DNA from: Mikania micrantha
Taxonomy: Eukaryota; Streptophyta; Magnoliopsida; Asterales; Asteraceae
DNA: 64,000 nucleotides
Assembly (NCBI GenBank): GCA_009363875.1
Contig: CM018697.1
Coordinates: 2,480,001-2,544,000, forward strand
Direction: 5' to 3'
In this document: positions 46,345 through 58,544 of the stretch, piece after piece
Position numbering within the stretch: position 1 is the first letter of the stretch
Layout of the letters: every line of letters starts with the position of its first letter
Notes under the pieces: generated by a model
Database searches by the model: none
Told to the model about the DNA's origin: nothing
What the model saw: the letters and a program-made list of their open reading frames with translations, nothing else
Position numbers and translations under genes: made by a program

Positions 46345-48222
46345 CTTGAAAACGTCTAATTATTTTATTTTTACATTTGCTAAATCTAGTTATTTCAAAA
46401 ATAAAGACAGCCTAAGATATATAGGCCATTTTACGGAAAACAGAAGAGAAAAAAGGGTTTTAAATTTGAACAGAAAAAGAAAAGAAGTTAACGAATAGAA
46501 AAGATGTATAAACGGAGGAAGAAATTGAAGAAATAAAATAAAACTAAAAGTAAACAAAATACTAATAAAAGAAATAAATTAAAGGGTTCGTTAGATATTC
46601 GGTCACTATGATATACTTATATTGCACGTTTGGTTTTGCAGTTTTAAATTAAGCATATGAACTTAAACTGTAACACCAGTTGTAATTTGAGATGAATGTA
46701 CATTAAATTTTAATTTCATATTATTTAAAAAAAATCAAGTTGGCTTATTCTGATAATAAAAAGAATGAGCAGATTTAAATCAAAACACATGACTTTGAAG
46801 TTGGTTCGTTTACAAGTGAAAGAAAATAGGAAAGGCTAGCTTGTGGTTTTTTTTTTTTGGATTATTTACATGTATCCCCCTAATGAGAGTCTTAATTACA
46901 TATTTACCCAACCATTAATTACATATAATTGCATCAATGATATTTGGAGGGGGAAATATGTAAATGCCCCTTTTTTTTTGATCGGTGGAATTAAAGAATG
47001 CTCCTAGAACAAGTTTGGGAGATGACTTGGGCGTGTCAGGTTGAACTTGGGTGTATAGGAGGGTTAACTTATGGAAGACTTTGAACGTGACCAAGGTGAA
47101 GGTCAGGCGTCCTAGAAGGGTTGGTATTAGGTCAAGATGGTGTGTTTCAATGGAAATGCTTGTACTGTGAAGATTGGTGTGAACAAAAAGCAATCAGAGG
47201 TTGATTGTTGGAGCTAATCCTGACACACCCAAATTTAAACATATACCAACATTGCGACGGGAAACCATTCAGTTTTAGGAGATTTTCTTTCTAATCCGGT
47301 AGATATGAGTGACTCCTCTCAGGTTTTCAGGTAACAAGTATGATTTTTAGGTGGTCGTGGCAACACGATCATGGAAGATGGTGATGGAGGTTTGGTGAAA
47401 GGAGTGGTAGTGAAGGGTATTAAGAAGCTAAAGCAAGTCCACAAAACTTGTATGTAACGGTTTTTTTATATTTTTTGTTTTTCTTTTTAACAAGGGTATA
47501 ATAAATATTTTATAATCACTTATCACAAAACTTAACATTCATGCATCCATCCTAGTTAAGGCGGAGAGCGTGTGACAATAACTCAAGAATGTGGAGCAAG
47601 TTATCATAATATAGATTCGGGAGGTGCGATGTACACCGTCCAATGGTGTGGGGGAGGGGGAGGGGGGGAGTGCTCATCTTTCAACCCAAAACGTACCACA
47701 CTTATATAATACACACACATGTGTGTGTTTTATAAAGTGTAGCAAGCTATGGAAACAATGTATTGTTTTATGAGAAGAAAAGAAAAAAAAAGGAAAAATA
47801 GAAACAATGCATTGTTTTATGAGAAGTAAAGAAAAAAAATGAAAATAATTTGATGATGATATGAAAGTGTAAAAAGAATGAGACAACTCTCCTCATTCTT
47901 AAACACAATCAAAATTATAGTCGAGTAAACCATACATAGAGTATGTATAACTTTAGAAAAGTAAGGACAAACAGGGAATATGAGTATCCAAGTATCATTT
48001 GGTAGTTAAAGCTAAGATTAAGTAATAAACCAAATATAAAAACTCAAAACACATGTTTAACACAATATTGTTAACACAAATTTGTTGATTGTTTTCTGTG
48101 ATACAACAAGCATACAAAATTATATACTTGATTTAATTACATTGATGATCCAATATTTTTTCCTATATTAATTGGTCATGTATGTAACAAATCAAAGTCA
48201 CTTACATATACGACACGTATAT
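46345..48222. other. Intergenic, no gene recognised
   Basis: AT-rich sequence with short homopolymer runs. 47738-47835 contains two copies of AAACAATG(T/C)ATTGTTTTATGAGAAG about 60 bp apart. I see no coding exon with conserved protein features. Confidence 0.5.
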
Positions 48223-48626
48223 CACTACAAGAAATGACAATTGTAGCGACAACATCTTCATCGACGACAAGTGTCGTTGCTACAAACATACATATATAGA
48301 CGACATGTTTTGCTAAAAAGGTCGAAATTTTTTTTGAATTATCTTTACACAAGTGAATATTTGATACGTTGGTCAACAGAGGAAAAAGTGTAGTTGCTTC
48401 CAGTGGGGAAATTATATTTAAGATTGGATTTTCTTTAAACCAGCTAACATATTCAAACTTCTCCCGCATTATTTATGGACATGGCGATGACATGTCGTCG
48501 GTATAAGTGAATCTATATAGATGAAACGTACAATAGTGACGTATAAGTAGCTACCATAAGTCGTCGCTATAGTCATGAAAGAGCTAAAGCGACGATATGT
48601 CTTCTTAGCCGTTGTTTGGTGTAGTG
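48223..48626. mobile_element. CACTA-type non-autonomous element
   Basis: The 404-bp insert starts CACTACAAGAAATGACAATT and ends GTTTGGTGTAGTG, whose complement is CACTACACCAAAC. Subterminal regions are rich in GTCG/CGAC words (GACGACA, CGTCGCTA), as in CACTA subterminal repeats. A clean 3-bp target duplication is not evident in the AT-rich flanks. Confidence 0.8.
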
Positions 48627-49491
48627 ATATAAAAAGGAACTAGATATTGTATAGTGCAAACAAAAAAAAAAGTTTAATAAAAATTTTTTATAATGTCACT
48701 TATTTTGGTATCAAACACTTGGGTCAGCACTTGCTTAATGCATCTACCTCTTTAACGTTTTCATTTTGTGGACTACGTAGAACATAACCTAGTAACTCTA
48801 TTCATCACAAAAGCATAAATACACAAAGTATAAATGTTCATTACATATAACTATACATGTTTAAAGGTGTTTAAACATATCGAGCTCAAACCGACCCGCG
48901 AGCCTAAATAAAATTTTTATTTATTATATTAAGTTTATATTTATAAAATTAATTATTTATAAATATAAAATTACAATAAATATATTTAAATCATTTATTT
49001 TATGTAAAATTTGGAAAATATAATAATAAATATATATTTTAAATTAGTAATTAAAACAAACAAATTGAATAATTAAAAAATAAACGATTCGAGCTCGAGC
49101 CTAAAAATTTTAGAACGAGTCGAGTTCGAGCTGGGGTTTGGCTTATTTACACTTATTCAAAATAAAAATCTATATTATATTTTACAATATATTCCTCAAA
49201 ACATAAGAAATTAAAAGAAAATAAAAACTAGAAACTGGTACACAGTATAATCAAATTCCAATGAGTTGTTTGTCCTATGATGTGTGCATGCTATTAGTTG
49301 TGGTTCACACCATGCTTGTCACACTTTGGATGATGTTCACGATTTGAAACGTTTGTCACGGTTTTGCTCTAACCACAACCCATAATTAACATGTATTTTG
49401 CATTTCAATACAACACGTGTGAGTGAATAATATGCTAAAAAATTCATAAAAGGGTAATTTAGTCTTTTTCTAACCAAATAACCAACATTTA
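48627..49491. other. Intergenic, no gene recognised
   Basis: AT-rich. 48880-49160 is flanked by GAGCTC/CGAG-rich words in opposite orientations (CGAGCTCAAAC left, GAGTTCGAGCT right), like a decayed MITE, but no target duplication was found. Confidence 0.45.
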
Positions 49492-49714
49492 GGCCCTGTT
49501 TGGTAGCCTCTAAATCCCATTCAGAGGCTACCTCTTAATGGTTAATAGCATGTGAATGGTTAACAAGTATTCTTAAGTCAGAATGGTTAAAAGGTTGGTA
49601 ATGGTTCATAACCTCTGAATGGTTAAGAGGTAACCCTAAGTCTGAATGGTTAAGAGGTTATGAATCATTCAGATGTAATCTCTTAATGACATTCAGATGC
49701 AAACAAACAACCCC
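49492..49714. mobile_element. Harbinger/Tourist-type MITE
   Basis: The 223-bp element starts GGCCCTGTTTGGTAGCCTCT and ends with the complement of GGGGTTGTTTGTTTGCATCT. It is flanked by TTA on both sides, the PIF/Harbinger target. GAATGGTTAA-type words recur inside at least five times. Confidence 0.83.
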
Positions 49715-49862
49715 TTATTGTGCTAACCAATTAAAAGTTATACTCTAATAAAAACATGTCATATGCCTCTTGGGCTCATATCAAAAAGAGATTTAGACTT
49801 TTTCTTCTTAACCCTCGTTATAGCACTTCTCATACAACATTTACATTTGTACCTTCTGTTTA

Positions 49863-50082
49863 CAAGCTGTTCGGTAACAACTTAATGATTATCAATTGAC
49901 TCCCTATTAATAAATCAAAATCTCATAATGATTAATAGCTAAGGTAAAGTTTGAATGGTTATCATGTAATATTTAAAGGTAACATGTTAATCATTTAGAC
50001 TTAATGTTACCTCTTAAGCATTTACAGGCTATGAAATCATTAAAAGATAACAGATTATTAAAAGACTACCAAACAATCCCTG
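49863..50082. mobile_element. Second Harbinger/Tourist-type MITE
   Basis: The 220-bp element has ends CAAGCTGTTCGGTAAC and the complement of CAGGGATTGTTTGGTAGTC, flanked by TTA duplications. It is related in style to the element at 49492 but more diverged. Confidence 0.65.
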
Positions 50083-52113
50083 TTAGTCTTTTCTTTTTTC
50101 GAAAGTCATATTTTCATCATATCCTTTTGCGTCTTCTAAATCCTTATAATATTATCCTGGTTAAACTTCATAAATATTGTTTTTAAGAATCCCTCCAACC
50201 ACATTCCCTCATCTAAAGATATATATGTAACTGGTGGTGTCATTCGGAATTCTCTACCAAATTATATTAGATTTGACAAGAAAAGATAGTTTATTTTTTG
50301 TGATTGTTTGCAAGAATTATTCTAATTTTCTTCTACTCTTTCATTTCATTTATGTGGAACTTAGACCCTATTTTTTGGTAATTCTTGAAAAGTTGAGATG
50401 ATGTTTTTATTCTATGTTGTTTTTGTTAAAAGTATGTTAAGTAATTCAGTTAGTATCGTCGGTTTAATTGGTTGAATATTATAAACTTGTTATGTTGCAA
50501 AAGTTTTTTGTACAGGTTATAGATGACAATGTATAACTTGAAGGGTGCAAGAATGAAGTTAAACAAGGTCGAGGGCTGAATGTGTAAAATGGCTAATTGT
50601 TGGTAATTTTGATATAACTCTTTTCATTTTTATCTTTTACTCTCATAGGCGACTGAGATCTTTAAGATCTGTTGAAGTCTTCAAGACATAGCTCGTCTTC
50701 TTTATCAGCCTTCACATCTCTGAGTCACAGTATAGGAGTGCATTTCTTGTTCTCAAGTCGTCGCATCATACTCTTGATAAACAAGTATTTTGTTCTTTGA
50801 GTTTTCTTTATCAACATGTGTTCTTGAGTCTAGATCTGTAGATCGTGTGATTGTTATTCTTTGTTTGTTGTTCTTCTGGTATAGAATAACTAGATCTAGA
50901 TCTGAATCATGTAAATGTTTAGGGTCCATGTCGTTGTTTTAGATCGAGTTGTAATAGATAGATCTATCACATTTGTATTTGTTATTTTTTGTTTTATTGA
51001 TCACAGATTCGTGTGAATCTGTAAGTTGGTAATTCTGTGTGTTCTTGACAGTTTTCTTCCCCCTAATTTTTTTTTCCAGAATTTAATTTCTTTTTATGCT
51101 AACAATGGCGTAACCCTAATGCCTAACCACTACGATTATTTGATCTCATTTTAGATGTTTTTTAAGGTATTTGTTAGAGGTTATTTTTTATTTGGGTTTG
51201 AGGTTGTAACACCTTTTTTTTGTTCTTTTGTTATTCTTATAAGCAATGTGATTTCTTTAATTATAATGACTTTAGAGTTGGTCAACTTTTGGTCAGGTAT
51301 TAAAGACTACTGTCTACTTTACAATTTATCATCGACTCATTTTATATATCATAACATAAATTCATTATAATTTTAAGGAGTAGAGTTATTGTACAAAACA
51401 CTATTTTTGTAAAAAGTGTGAGAAACAATCTGGGCCATAGATGTGCTAAGATCAAGGGTTGAGATTTAAAATTGGTAAATTATTTGATTGAAAGGGATAT
51501 ACGGTTATCAAAAGGGCAAATTAGGGATTTCTTTGTTTTTAGATTTTTTAATATCATGCCTAATCTAAAAAAAGGGGATTCAGTTTTTGAATTTTTCATT
51601 CAATCGAATTTCCCTTGTTCTTCAACTGATCGACGAACGAAATTAGTGCGCATTCGACTAACAAGAGACTGGCGATTACCCCAAAATCAACACATTCAAA
51701 TCAGACCGTATTAGGGATGTGCTATCTTGTGCTATTATGTGTTTTTATGTAGTGTGTTAACAAACACAACTGTGATGTTAGTTATGCTATTTTTGTGTGT
51801 TGTTAATCATATTGTGCTGGTATATGTTATTATGTTATCACTAAAATTGTTATAGTGTTGTGTGTGCTGATATGTGCTATTATGTTAGCACTAATGTTTA
51901 TATGTGATAGTGTGCTGGTGTACCACTGATATATTGTGCTGGTATATTTACTGGCATTGGGTGCTCGTATGTTCAATCAGGAAACTGATGAACCACCTCC
52001 CTATTTTAATGCACATTTAAAATACAATTGCTTATATTACGCTTTTCTATTAATTAATAAAAATGCCACATGTCAACACATTATTGGTTCCTACCATTTT
52101 TACAAAAAATTCT
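50083..52113. other. Intergenic with unassigned repeat-like sequence
   Basis: No coding exon is recognised. 51715-51960 contains many degenerate copies of GTGCTATTATGT/GTGCTGGTATAT words. 50995-51060 resembles 63475-63530 (ATCACAGATTC...TTCTTGACAGT), on the far side of the Tat retrotransposon, suggesting an older dispersed repeat. Confidence 0.4.
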
Positions 52114-52118
52114 ATTTG

Positions 52119-52865
52119 TGTTATACCTCAAAAAAGTTACCTCATAATTGGGAATATTTCGGAATACAGAATATTTCAGAATATTTAGGAATATTTGCGT
52201 ATATAAATTTATATGATCTAATGACTTAATTACTGTATAATAATAATATAAATGATGTTATTATTATTTAATGCCACATGTATTGCTAATATTTGAATTT
52301 AAGTCAACAGATTGTATAACTAGCAAGCCTATTTTTCTGGAATGATAAGAAGAAACGTGGGAAACATGCCAACGTTCATGAGAAGTGTTCGAGAGCTGAT
52401 TGGAGGAAGAACCGGTTATTGAGGAACGACTATTTGACCAATATTGTATATTTTTGACTATATATTGAGGCTCATGATCGATTTTAGGGACATCCGGCAC
52501 ACAACCAACTATTCTATCACTATTCGCAATCATATTCACAGAAACATACACTTAGCAATCGATCATTTGTGCTCTTTCTTTGTAACTTTTACTTTGTTAG
52601 TTTAATATAAACAAGGCAGAGTGACGATTGTCACCTCCCGAGGTTTTTATGCCGGCAATCCTAAGGGATTAAGGGCTTTTCCTCGTATAAATCTCGTGTG
52701 TTTGGCTGTTTTTCTATTTTATATTCTGAAATATCCCTAGGTATCCTCAGGGATATTCTTGTTAAGCATTACTGTTAAACTATTTTCTTGATTGTTAAGC
52801 ACAATACCCCACTTAACTAATTCGGTTTTGCTAAAAGTTACACTTGTTAATTTTTACCCGAAACA
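52119..52865 (+). repeat. 5' LTR of Tat element
   Basis: It begins with GAATATTT-like words repeated about six times in 60 bp. A TATA box (TATAAAT, about 52687) lies in its second half. It ends CCCGAAACA. Confidence 0.96.
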
Positions 52866-52868
52866 ATT

Positions 52869-52886
52869 TGGCGCCCACCGTGGGGC
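52869..52886 (+). other. Primer-binding site region of Tat element
   Basis: TGGCGCCCACCGTGGGGC starts three bases after the 5' LTR, a form common in Tat-lineage elements. I do not assign the tRNA. Confidence 0.8.
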
Positions 52887-52951
52887 AAACTTGTGTTTTT
52901 CATAATTAAAATCTTGTTTTAAAGGCGTTTTTTCGAAAAATACAGTGAAAA

Positions 52952-55238
52952 ATGGCTTCACAACCGAGATCAACTTCTTCATTACCTATTGTTTCTGCTT
53001 CTACTACTAACGTGTCCTCGCAGATCCCTGTTTTCATCAAGAAACCAGAAAGTTCTGGAAAGAAGACCACTTTTGTTGCTGCTAGTACTCCATCGACAAA
53101 GATGACCACTTCAACCCCCATATTAATCTCTAATGACGACATTTTGAATATGTTTCAACAGGTACAGCAGCAAATGATCGATCAGCAACGCATGAATCAA
53201 AGACTTCTCAAGGAAATGGAGAATTTGAAGGCTGAAAAGAATAAACGGCCAGAGACTACTACTCCAATAATTCCAAAAATCCTTGATTTTGGGACATCAG
53301 GGATATCCGGAAACCACTCTAGAGACTTTATTCCTATGCAGACTAGTCTGGGAGATCCATCGGGATCTCAAGGGTTAAGGATATCTCGGGATGATACGAA
53401 TATCCCGGGAACTTCTTATCTAACTCCCATTACTAGCAACACTTATAATTATTCTCCATTTGAAACTACTAATCTTGGTTCTTCGCAGGATTCAGGGATA
53501 TCTCCTCAAGTGGCCAAGGAAATACAAAAACTCCGGGATATGATCTCAACTGTACCAGGAATAGTCAAACCTATCCCGGAAGTACCAACAACTACTCACA
53601 GGATATCCAGATTCGCTCCACCTATATGTGATGCTGAAATCCCGAAAAAAATATCAAACTCCAACAATGAAGTTGTATGATGGAACCACTGACCCTGAAG
53701 AACATGTGGCGCAATATAGGGAAAGAATGGAAACTAACCCTATACCCCCGCATCTAAAGGAAGCATGCTTATGTAAAGGATTTGGGTCAACATTAACAGG
53801 GGCAGCCCTGAAATGGCTGCTTAACGTTCCTCCCTATTCTATTACTTCATTTGCTCACTTAATTAATCTGTTTAACAATCAGTTTTCTTGTAGCAGGACG
53901 TTTGAAAGGCTGACTAGTGATCTCTATAGGGTAACCCAGGGATCCGACGAATCCCTCAGAAGTTATGTCAACAAATTTGGCAAAGAATCCCTGGATATCC
54001 CTAATCTTGATATCACTACGGCTGTTCAAGCATTTAAGATGGGCTTACAAAGAGACTCACCTTTTTATGATGATTTAGTTATGAATCCCTGCAGGAATAT
54101 GGATGAAGTTCGAAACCGTGCATTGAGGTTTATAAGACTGGAGGATGATAAGGAGATCCAAAAGAGGATCACTACGACGCCTCCCAATGATCAAGGAAAG
54201 AGAAAGCTGGACTCACCTAACAGCAAGTCATTCAAATCTAAGCCATACTACAAGACTGATAACCACAAGATCAACTCTGTGGAAGAAGATGAGGATGACG
54301 AAGAATATCCCAGGATATCAGAATATTGTTTTTCTGTTGATATCCCTGAATTAATGTGTGCCATGCAGGACTTAGGTGAAAAAGCCAGGTGGCCACAAAA
54401 GGAAAAGAAGTTTGCTACAAGGGACAAATCCAAATGGTGTGCCTTCCATGAGGACTTCGGCCACATAACGGAGGACTGCATTGCATTAAGAAAGGAGATA
54501 AGCTACTTATTGAGCAAAGGCCATCTTAAAGAACTACTGGGAAAGAAGAAAGAAAGAAAACAGGATCCCAACGGATTCCCAAAAAGAGCAACATCTCCAC
54601 CTAGAGATGCAAAGGTAATTAACTTCATTTCTGGTGGCTCTGATATTTGTGGTACCTCTTATTCTGCAGCTAGAAGACATGCTAAAGAAGCCAAGATGGA
54701 AAACGGAGAGAGACCCACAAAAACATCAACACTCACCACTGAAACAGTGGTGTCCTTCGAAGAACAAGATCGCGAGGATATCCTGGATCCTCACCATGAT
54801 GGGTTAGTCATTACTTTGTATGTTGCTAACCACTATGTACGCAGGATATTGATAGATGGAGGAAGCTCGGTCAACATCATCCAATTAGAAACACTAAGGA
54901 GGATGAATATTCCTGAATCAGAGATAACAACTAAATCTCTGATCCTAGTCGGATTCAGTGGCGAAACCAAAGCCACTGTTGGAGAAATCAAACTACCGGT
55001 ATATATCGAGGGGGTAAACTCTATGCAACGCTTTTGTATTATAGATTCCCTTTCCTGTTACAATATTATACTAGGTAGACCTTGGATACACGACATGAAA
55101 GCAGTCCCTTCGACTTACCATCAATGTGTCAAGTTGCCGACGCCTTGGGGAGTAGTGAAGATCAATAGTGACCAGCAGGAAGCCAAGGAGTGCTACTCAT
55201 CTTCAATGAAGGGAACAACTAAACCTTCACCTGCGTAG
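52952..55238 (+). CDS. Tat gag-protease (one apparent frameshift)
   Basis: The ATG at 52952 opens a Ser/Thr-rich gag N-terminus with a short coiled coil (MFQQVQQQMIDQQRMNQRLL). At a run of seven A residues (53645-53651) the frame moves by one base: the first frame ends at TGA 53678-53680, while the homologous protein continues in the frame open to 55238. That part holds the retrotransposon gag core (DPEEHVAQYRERME, GAALKWLLNVPP), a single His/Cys knuckle (WCAFHEDFGHITEDC) and the protease ILIDGGSSVNII with its later GRPWIHDMKA. It ends at TAG 55236-55238. The shift could be mutation, assembly error in the homopolymer, or recoding; one extra A is the simplest explanation. Confidence 0.88.
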
Positions 55239-55244
55239 CAATCA
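55236..55244 (+). promoter_or_regulatory. Candidate leaky stop TAG CAA TCA between protease and pol
   Basis: The gag-protease frame ends in TAG, and the same frame stays open for 1101 codons beyond it to 58544. The six bases after the stop, CAATCA, fit the CARYYA consensus of the tobamovirus-type readthrough context. Codons directly after the stop already encode the conserved region before RT (ending LKSRVATFAWKHEDMTGI). Readthrough is inferred, not shown. Confidence 0.6.
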
Positions 55245-58200
55245 AAGTGCGACCTTGGGGATACTCAGGAATATAGGGAAAAGGAAGTAAAGGAAGTACC
55301 CTTAAATCCCGAAAATCCTGAGGTCAAAGTCCTTGTAGGAACCAATATCCCTGAGGATGTAGAAAAAGAACTGATTTCTTTTCTGAAATCAAGGGTTGCC
55401 ACATTCGCATGGAAACATGAGGATATGACAGGAATATCCTCAGATGTGATTACACACAAATTAGGAATAGATAGGAATATAAAGCCTGTCCACCAAAAGA
55501 GAAGGAAATTTGCACCAGAAAGAAATCTAATCATTCAAGAGGAAGTAGAGAAACTCCTCAAAGCAAAAATGATTAGAGAGGTAAAATTTCCGAAGTGGCT
55601 AGCCAATGTAGTCGTGGTTCAAAAGAAGAATGGAAAATGGAGAGTTTGTGTAGATTACACAGACCTCAACAAAGCTTGTCCTAAAGACCCATTTCCATTA
55701 CCACATATAGATTCCATGGTGGATGCAACAGCAGGACATGAAATACTAACTTTCATGGACGCATCAGCGGGCTTTCAGCAAATTCAAATGGAACCTTCGG
55801 ACCAAGAAGACACAGCCTTCATGACACCAACAGGAATATATTGCTATACAGCAATGCCATTCGGCTTGAAGAATGCTGGAGCCACGTACCAGAGACTTGT
55901 TAACATGATGTTCAAAGAGAAACTGGGGGACACTATGGAAGTATATATTGATGATATGGTGGTCAAATCGAAAATAACTGAGAATCATCTTAAGGATCTT
56001 CATGAATCTTTCGATATCCTGGACCACTACAATATGAAACTTAACCCATCTAAGTGTCATTTTGGGGTAAGATCAGGAAAGTTCTTGGGATATATGGTCA
56101 CTAAAAGAGGGATAGAGGCTAGCCCGGAACAAATTCAAGCAATCTTGAACCTCAAATCCCCAAAGAGCATAAAAGAAGTGCAAAGGTTAACGGGAAGAAT
56201 AGCAGCCCTCAATAGATTCATCTCAAGGTCTTCTGAAAAATTTAAAGGATTCTACGATATCCTTAAAAAGAATAAGAAGTTCCAGTGGGATGAAGAGCAT
56301 GAGAAGGCACTTCAGGATCTGAAGGAATATTTGTCCTCACCACCATTGCTCATGAGACCAGAAAATGGTGAACCTTTATCACTATATTTAGCAGTATCCC
56401 GAACGACTGTAAGTGCAGTGTTAGTTAAGGATCATCAGGGATCGCAACACCCTGTGTACTATGTAAGTAAAAGTTTAGTAGATGCTGAGACTAGATATTC
56501 TCATTTAGAAAAGCTAATTTTAGCTTTGGTTATGGCATCAACTAAGCTGAGACATTACTTTGAAACGCATAGAATACACATTAAAACAAATTATCCTGTC
56601 AAATCCGTACTGAGAAAACCTGAGCTGTCAGGAAGGATGGCAAAATGGTCAGTTAAACTCAGCACCTATGATTTGATCTATGAACCAAGGACAGCAATCA
56701 AGTCACAAGCTTTAGCAGACTTTGTGGCTGATTTTAGTAGTGATCTACAACCAGAAGTGGATCTAGAAGTAAAACTCTTAGATGAGGATACTGGTGAGTG
56801 GACCTTGTTCACAGATGGATCTTCGAATGTAAGAGGAACAGGATTAGGCATTATACTAAAATCGCCACAGGGGGACATAATACCCCAATCGATCAGTTGC
56901 GAATTTCAAGCAACTAACAATGAAGCAGAATACGAAGCCCTAATAGCAGGACTCCAATTAGCTAGGGATATGAACATCAGAAATTTACATGTTTTTGTCG
57001 ATTCCCTACTAATAGCCAATCAATTTAACGGTTCTTACATGACTAAAGGAGATAAATTAGCAAAATATTTAGAAATAGTTAAGGATATATCAGGATATTT
57101 TTACAACTTTGATATCGCTCAAGTACCAAGGGATGAGAATGCCGAAGCAGACGCATTGGCAAACTTAGCATCATCCCTAAGAATTCCTGAGGATATTAAT
57201 ATTCCTATCCTACATATTTTAAGACCAGCGATAGATATGCAGGATATGGATCAGGATAGTGAACCCGAGAACACCGAAGTTCTTCACTCAGAAGCACATG
57301 AAATATCCTGGACTATCCCTATTAAGAACTATCTTCAAACAGGGAAAATACCTGATAAAGAAACAAATCCTAGAGCTTTTAAAGCAAAAGTATCTAGATA
57401 CACAATCATACGAGATATCTTATATAGGAAATCAATATCAGGCCCATACTTAAGGTGTTTGGAGAAGCCCGAAAGTTTGGAAGTAATGAAAGATATCCAT
57501 GAAGGAGATTGTGGAAACCACACTGGGGGTAGAGCATTATTCTCAAAGATCCTGAGAACAGGATACTTTTGGCCAACCATGAGAAGAGACGCAATGTCTT
57601 ATTCCCAGAAATGTGATGCTTGTCAAAGACATAGCAATATACTTCATCAACCAGCTGAACCTCTACATCCAATAGTCTCATCATGGCCATTCATGAAATG
57701 GGGAATGGATATAGTAGGAAAGCTACCTAAAGCACCTGGAGGAAAGGTGTTTATGCTTGCTATGACAGATTATTTCTCAAAATGGATTGAAGCAGAAGCC
57801 TTCGTACAAGTCAGAGAAAAAGAAGTAGTTTCGTTCATAAAGAGGAATATCCTGACTAGATTTGGAATACCCGCAGAAATCACTTGTGACAATGGGTCCC
57901 AGTTCATAGGCAAAAGGACCACAAACTTCTGTGAAAGCTGGGGCATAAAGATGATCACCTCTACACCTGTTCATCCTCAAGCTAATGGTCAAGCGGAATC
58001 AAGCAACAAGATTATAATTAACAACCTTAAGAAAAAGTTGGGATCTAAGAAAGGAAAGTGGGCTGAAGAACTTCCATTTGTCCTATGGGCTGATAGAACA
58101 ACCACAAAGAATGCAACTGGTCAAACGCCATTCTCCTTAGTGTATGGTTCTGAAGCCGTTCTCCCAACTGAAATGGTTATTCCTACCGCAAGATCAAGCC

Positions 58201-58544
58201 TACAAAATCTAGAGTCTAATAAGGAAACACTCTCCGAGGACCTAGATACTATTGATGAACTTAGGGATATTGCAAGAATAAGGATGGCAACATATCAACA
58301 AAAGATAGCCAAATCATATAACAAGAATATTAGGATACGAAGATTTCAAATTGGTGACTTAGTTCTAAGAAAGGCATTTCAAAATACTACCAACCCAGCT
58401 GATGGAAAACTTGCTCCGAAATGGGAAGGACCCTATAAGATAGATTCCGAAGCTGGAAAAGGGGCATACAAGTTAACCAACATGGAAGGAGAACCTCTTC
58501 CAAGATCTTGGAATGCCATTCATCTTAAGTTATACTTTGTTTAA
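55239..58544 (+). CDS. Tat pol: RT, two RNase H domains, integrase
   Basis: The frame directly continues gag-protease after one TAG; the first ATG, 55425, lies inside conserved sequence, so initiation there alone would lose the RT leader. RT has the WRVCVDYTDLNKACPKDPFP and EVYIDDMVVKSK blocks. The first RNase H is degenerate: the usual catalytic DAS appears as AVS (LYLAVSRTT). A second, archaeal-like RNase H follows (LFTDGSSNVRGTGLG, NNEAEYEALIAGL, RDENAEADALANLA) with its acidic residues present. Integrase shows an H-C-C-type finger (CGNHTGGRALF, CDACQRH) and the catalytic core (MDIVGKLP, TCDNGSQF, HPQANGQAESSN). No further stop or frameshift is present. The protein ends LKLYFV. Confidence 0.95.
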   Translation, partial: QSKCDLGDTQEYREKEVKEVPLNPENPEVKVLVGTNIPEDVEKELISFLKSRVATFAWKHEDMTGISSDVITHKLGIDRNIKPVHQKRRKFAPERNLIIQEEVEKLLKAKMIREVKFPKWLANVVVVQKKNGKWRVCVDYTDLNKACPKDPFPLPHIDSMVDATAGHEILTFMDASAGFQQIQMEPSDQEDTAFMTPTGIYCYTAMPFGLKNAGATYQRLVNMMFKEKLGDTMEVYIDDMVVKSKITENHLKDLHESFDILDHYNMKLNPSKCHFGVRSGKFLGYMVTKRGIEASPEQIQAILNLKSPKSIKEVQRLTGRIAALNRFISRSSEKFKGFYDILKKNKKFQWDEEHEKALQDLKEYLSSPPLLMRPENGEPLSLYLAVSRTTVSAVLVKDHQGSQHPVYYVSKSLVDAETRYSHLEKLILALVMASTKLRHYFETHRIHIKTNYPVKSVLRKPELSGRMAKWSVKLSTYDLIYEPRTAIKSQALADFVADFSSDLQPEVDLEVKLLDEDTGEWTLFTDGSSNVRGTGLGIILKSPQGDIIPQSISCEFQATNNEAEYEALIAGLQLARDMNIRNLHVFVDSLLIANQFNGSYMTKGDKLAKYLEIVKDISGYFYNFDIAQVPRDENAEADALANLASSLRIPEDINIPILHILRPAIDMQDMDQDSEPENTEVLHSEAHEISWTIPIKNYLQTGKIPDKETNPRAFKAKVSRYTIIRDILYRKSISGPYLRCLEKPESLEVMKDIHEGDCGNHTGGRALFSKILRTGYFWPTMRRDAMSYSQKCDACQRHSNILHQPAEPLHPIVSSWPFMKWGMDIVGKLPKAPGGKVFMLAMTDYFSKWIEAEAFVQVREKEVVSFIKRNILTRFGIPAEITCDNGSQFIGKRTTNFCESWGIKMITSTPVHPQANGQAESSNKIIINNLKKKLGSKKGKWAEELPFVLWADRTTTKNATGQTPFSLVYGSEAVLPTEMVIPTARSSLQNLESNKETLSEDLDTIDELRDIARIRMATYQQKIAKSYNKNIRIRRFQIGDLVLRKAFQNTTNPADGKLAPKWEGPYKIDSEAGKGAYKLTNMEGEPLPRSWNAIHLKLYFV

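Noticed and set aside
51472..51714. 80-aa ORF
   Set aside because: No conserved features and it lies in repeat-like AT-rich DNA.
52264..52551. 95-aa minus-strand ORF in the 5' LTR, repeated at 62437-62724 in the 3' LTR
   Set aside because: Present twice only because the LTRs are duplicates; no domain or promoter context supports it.
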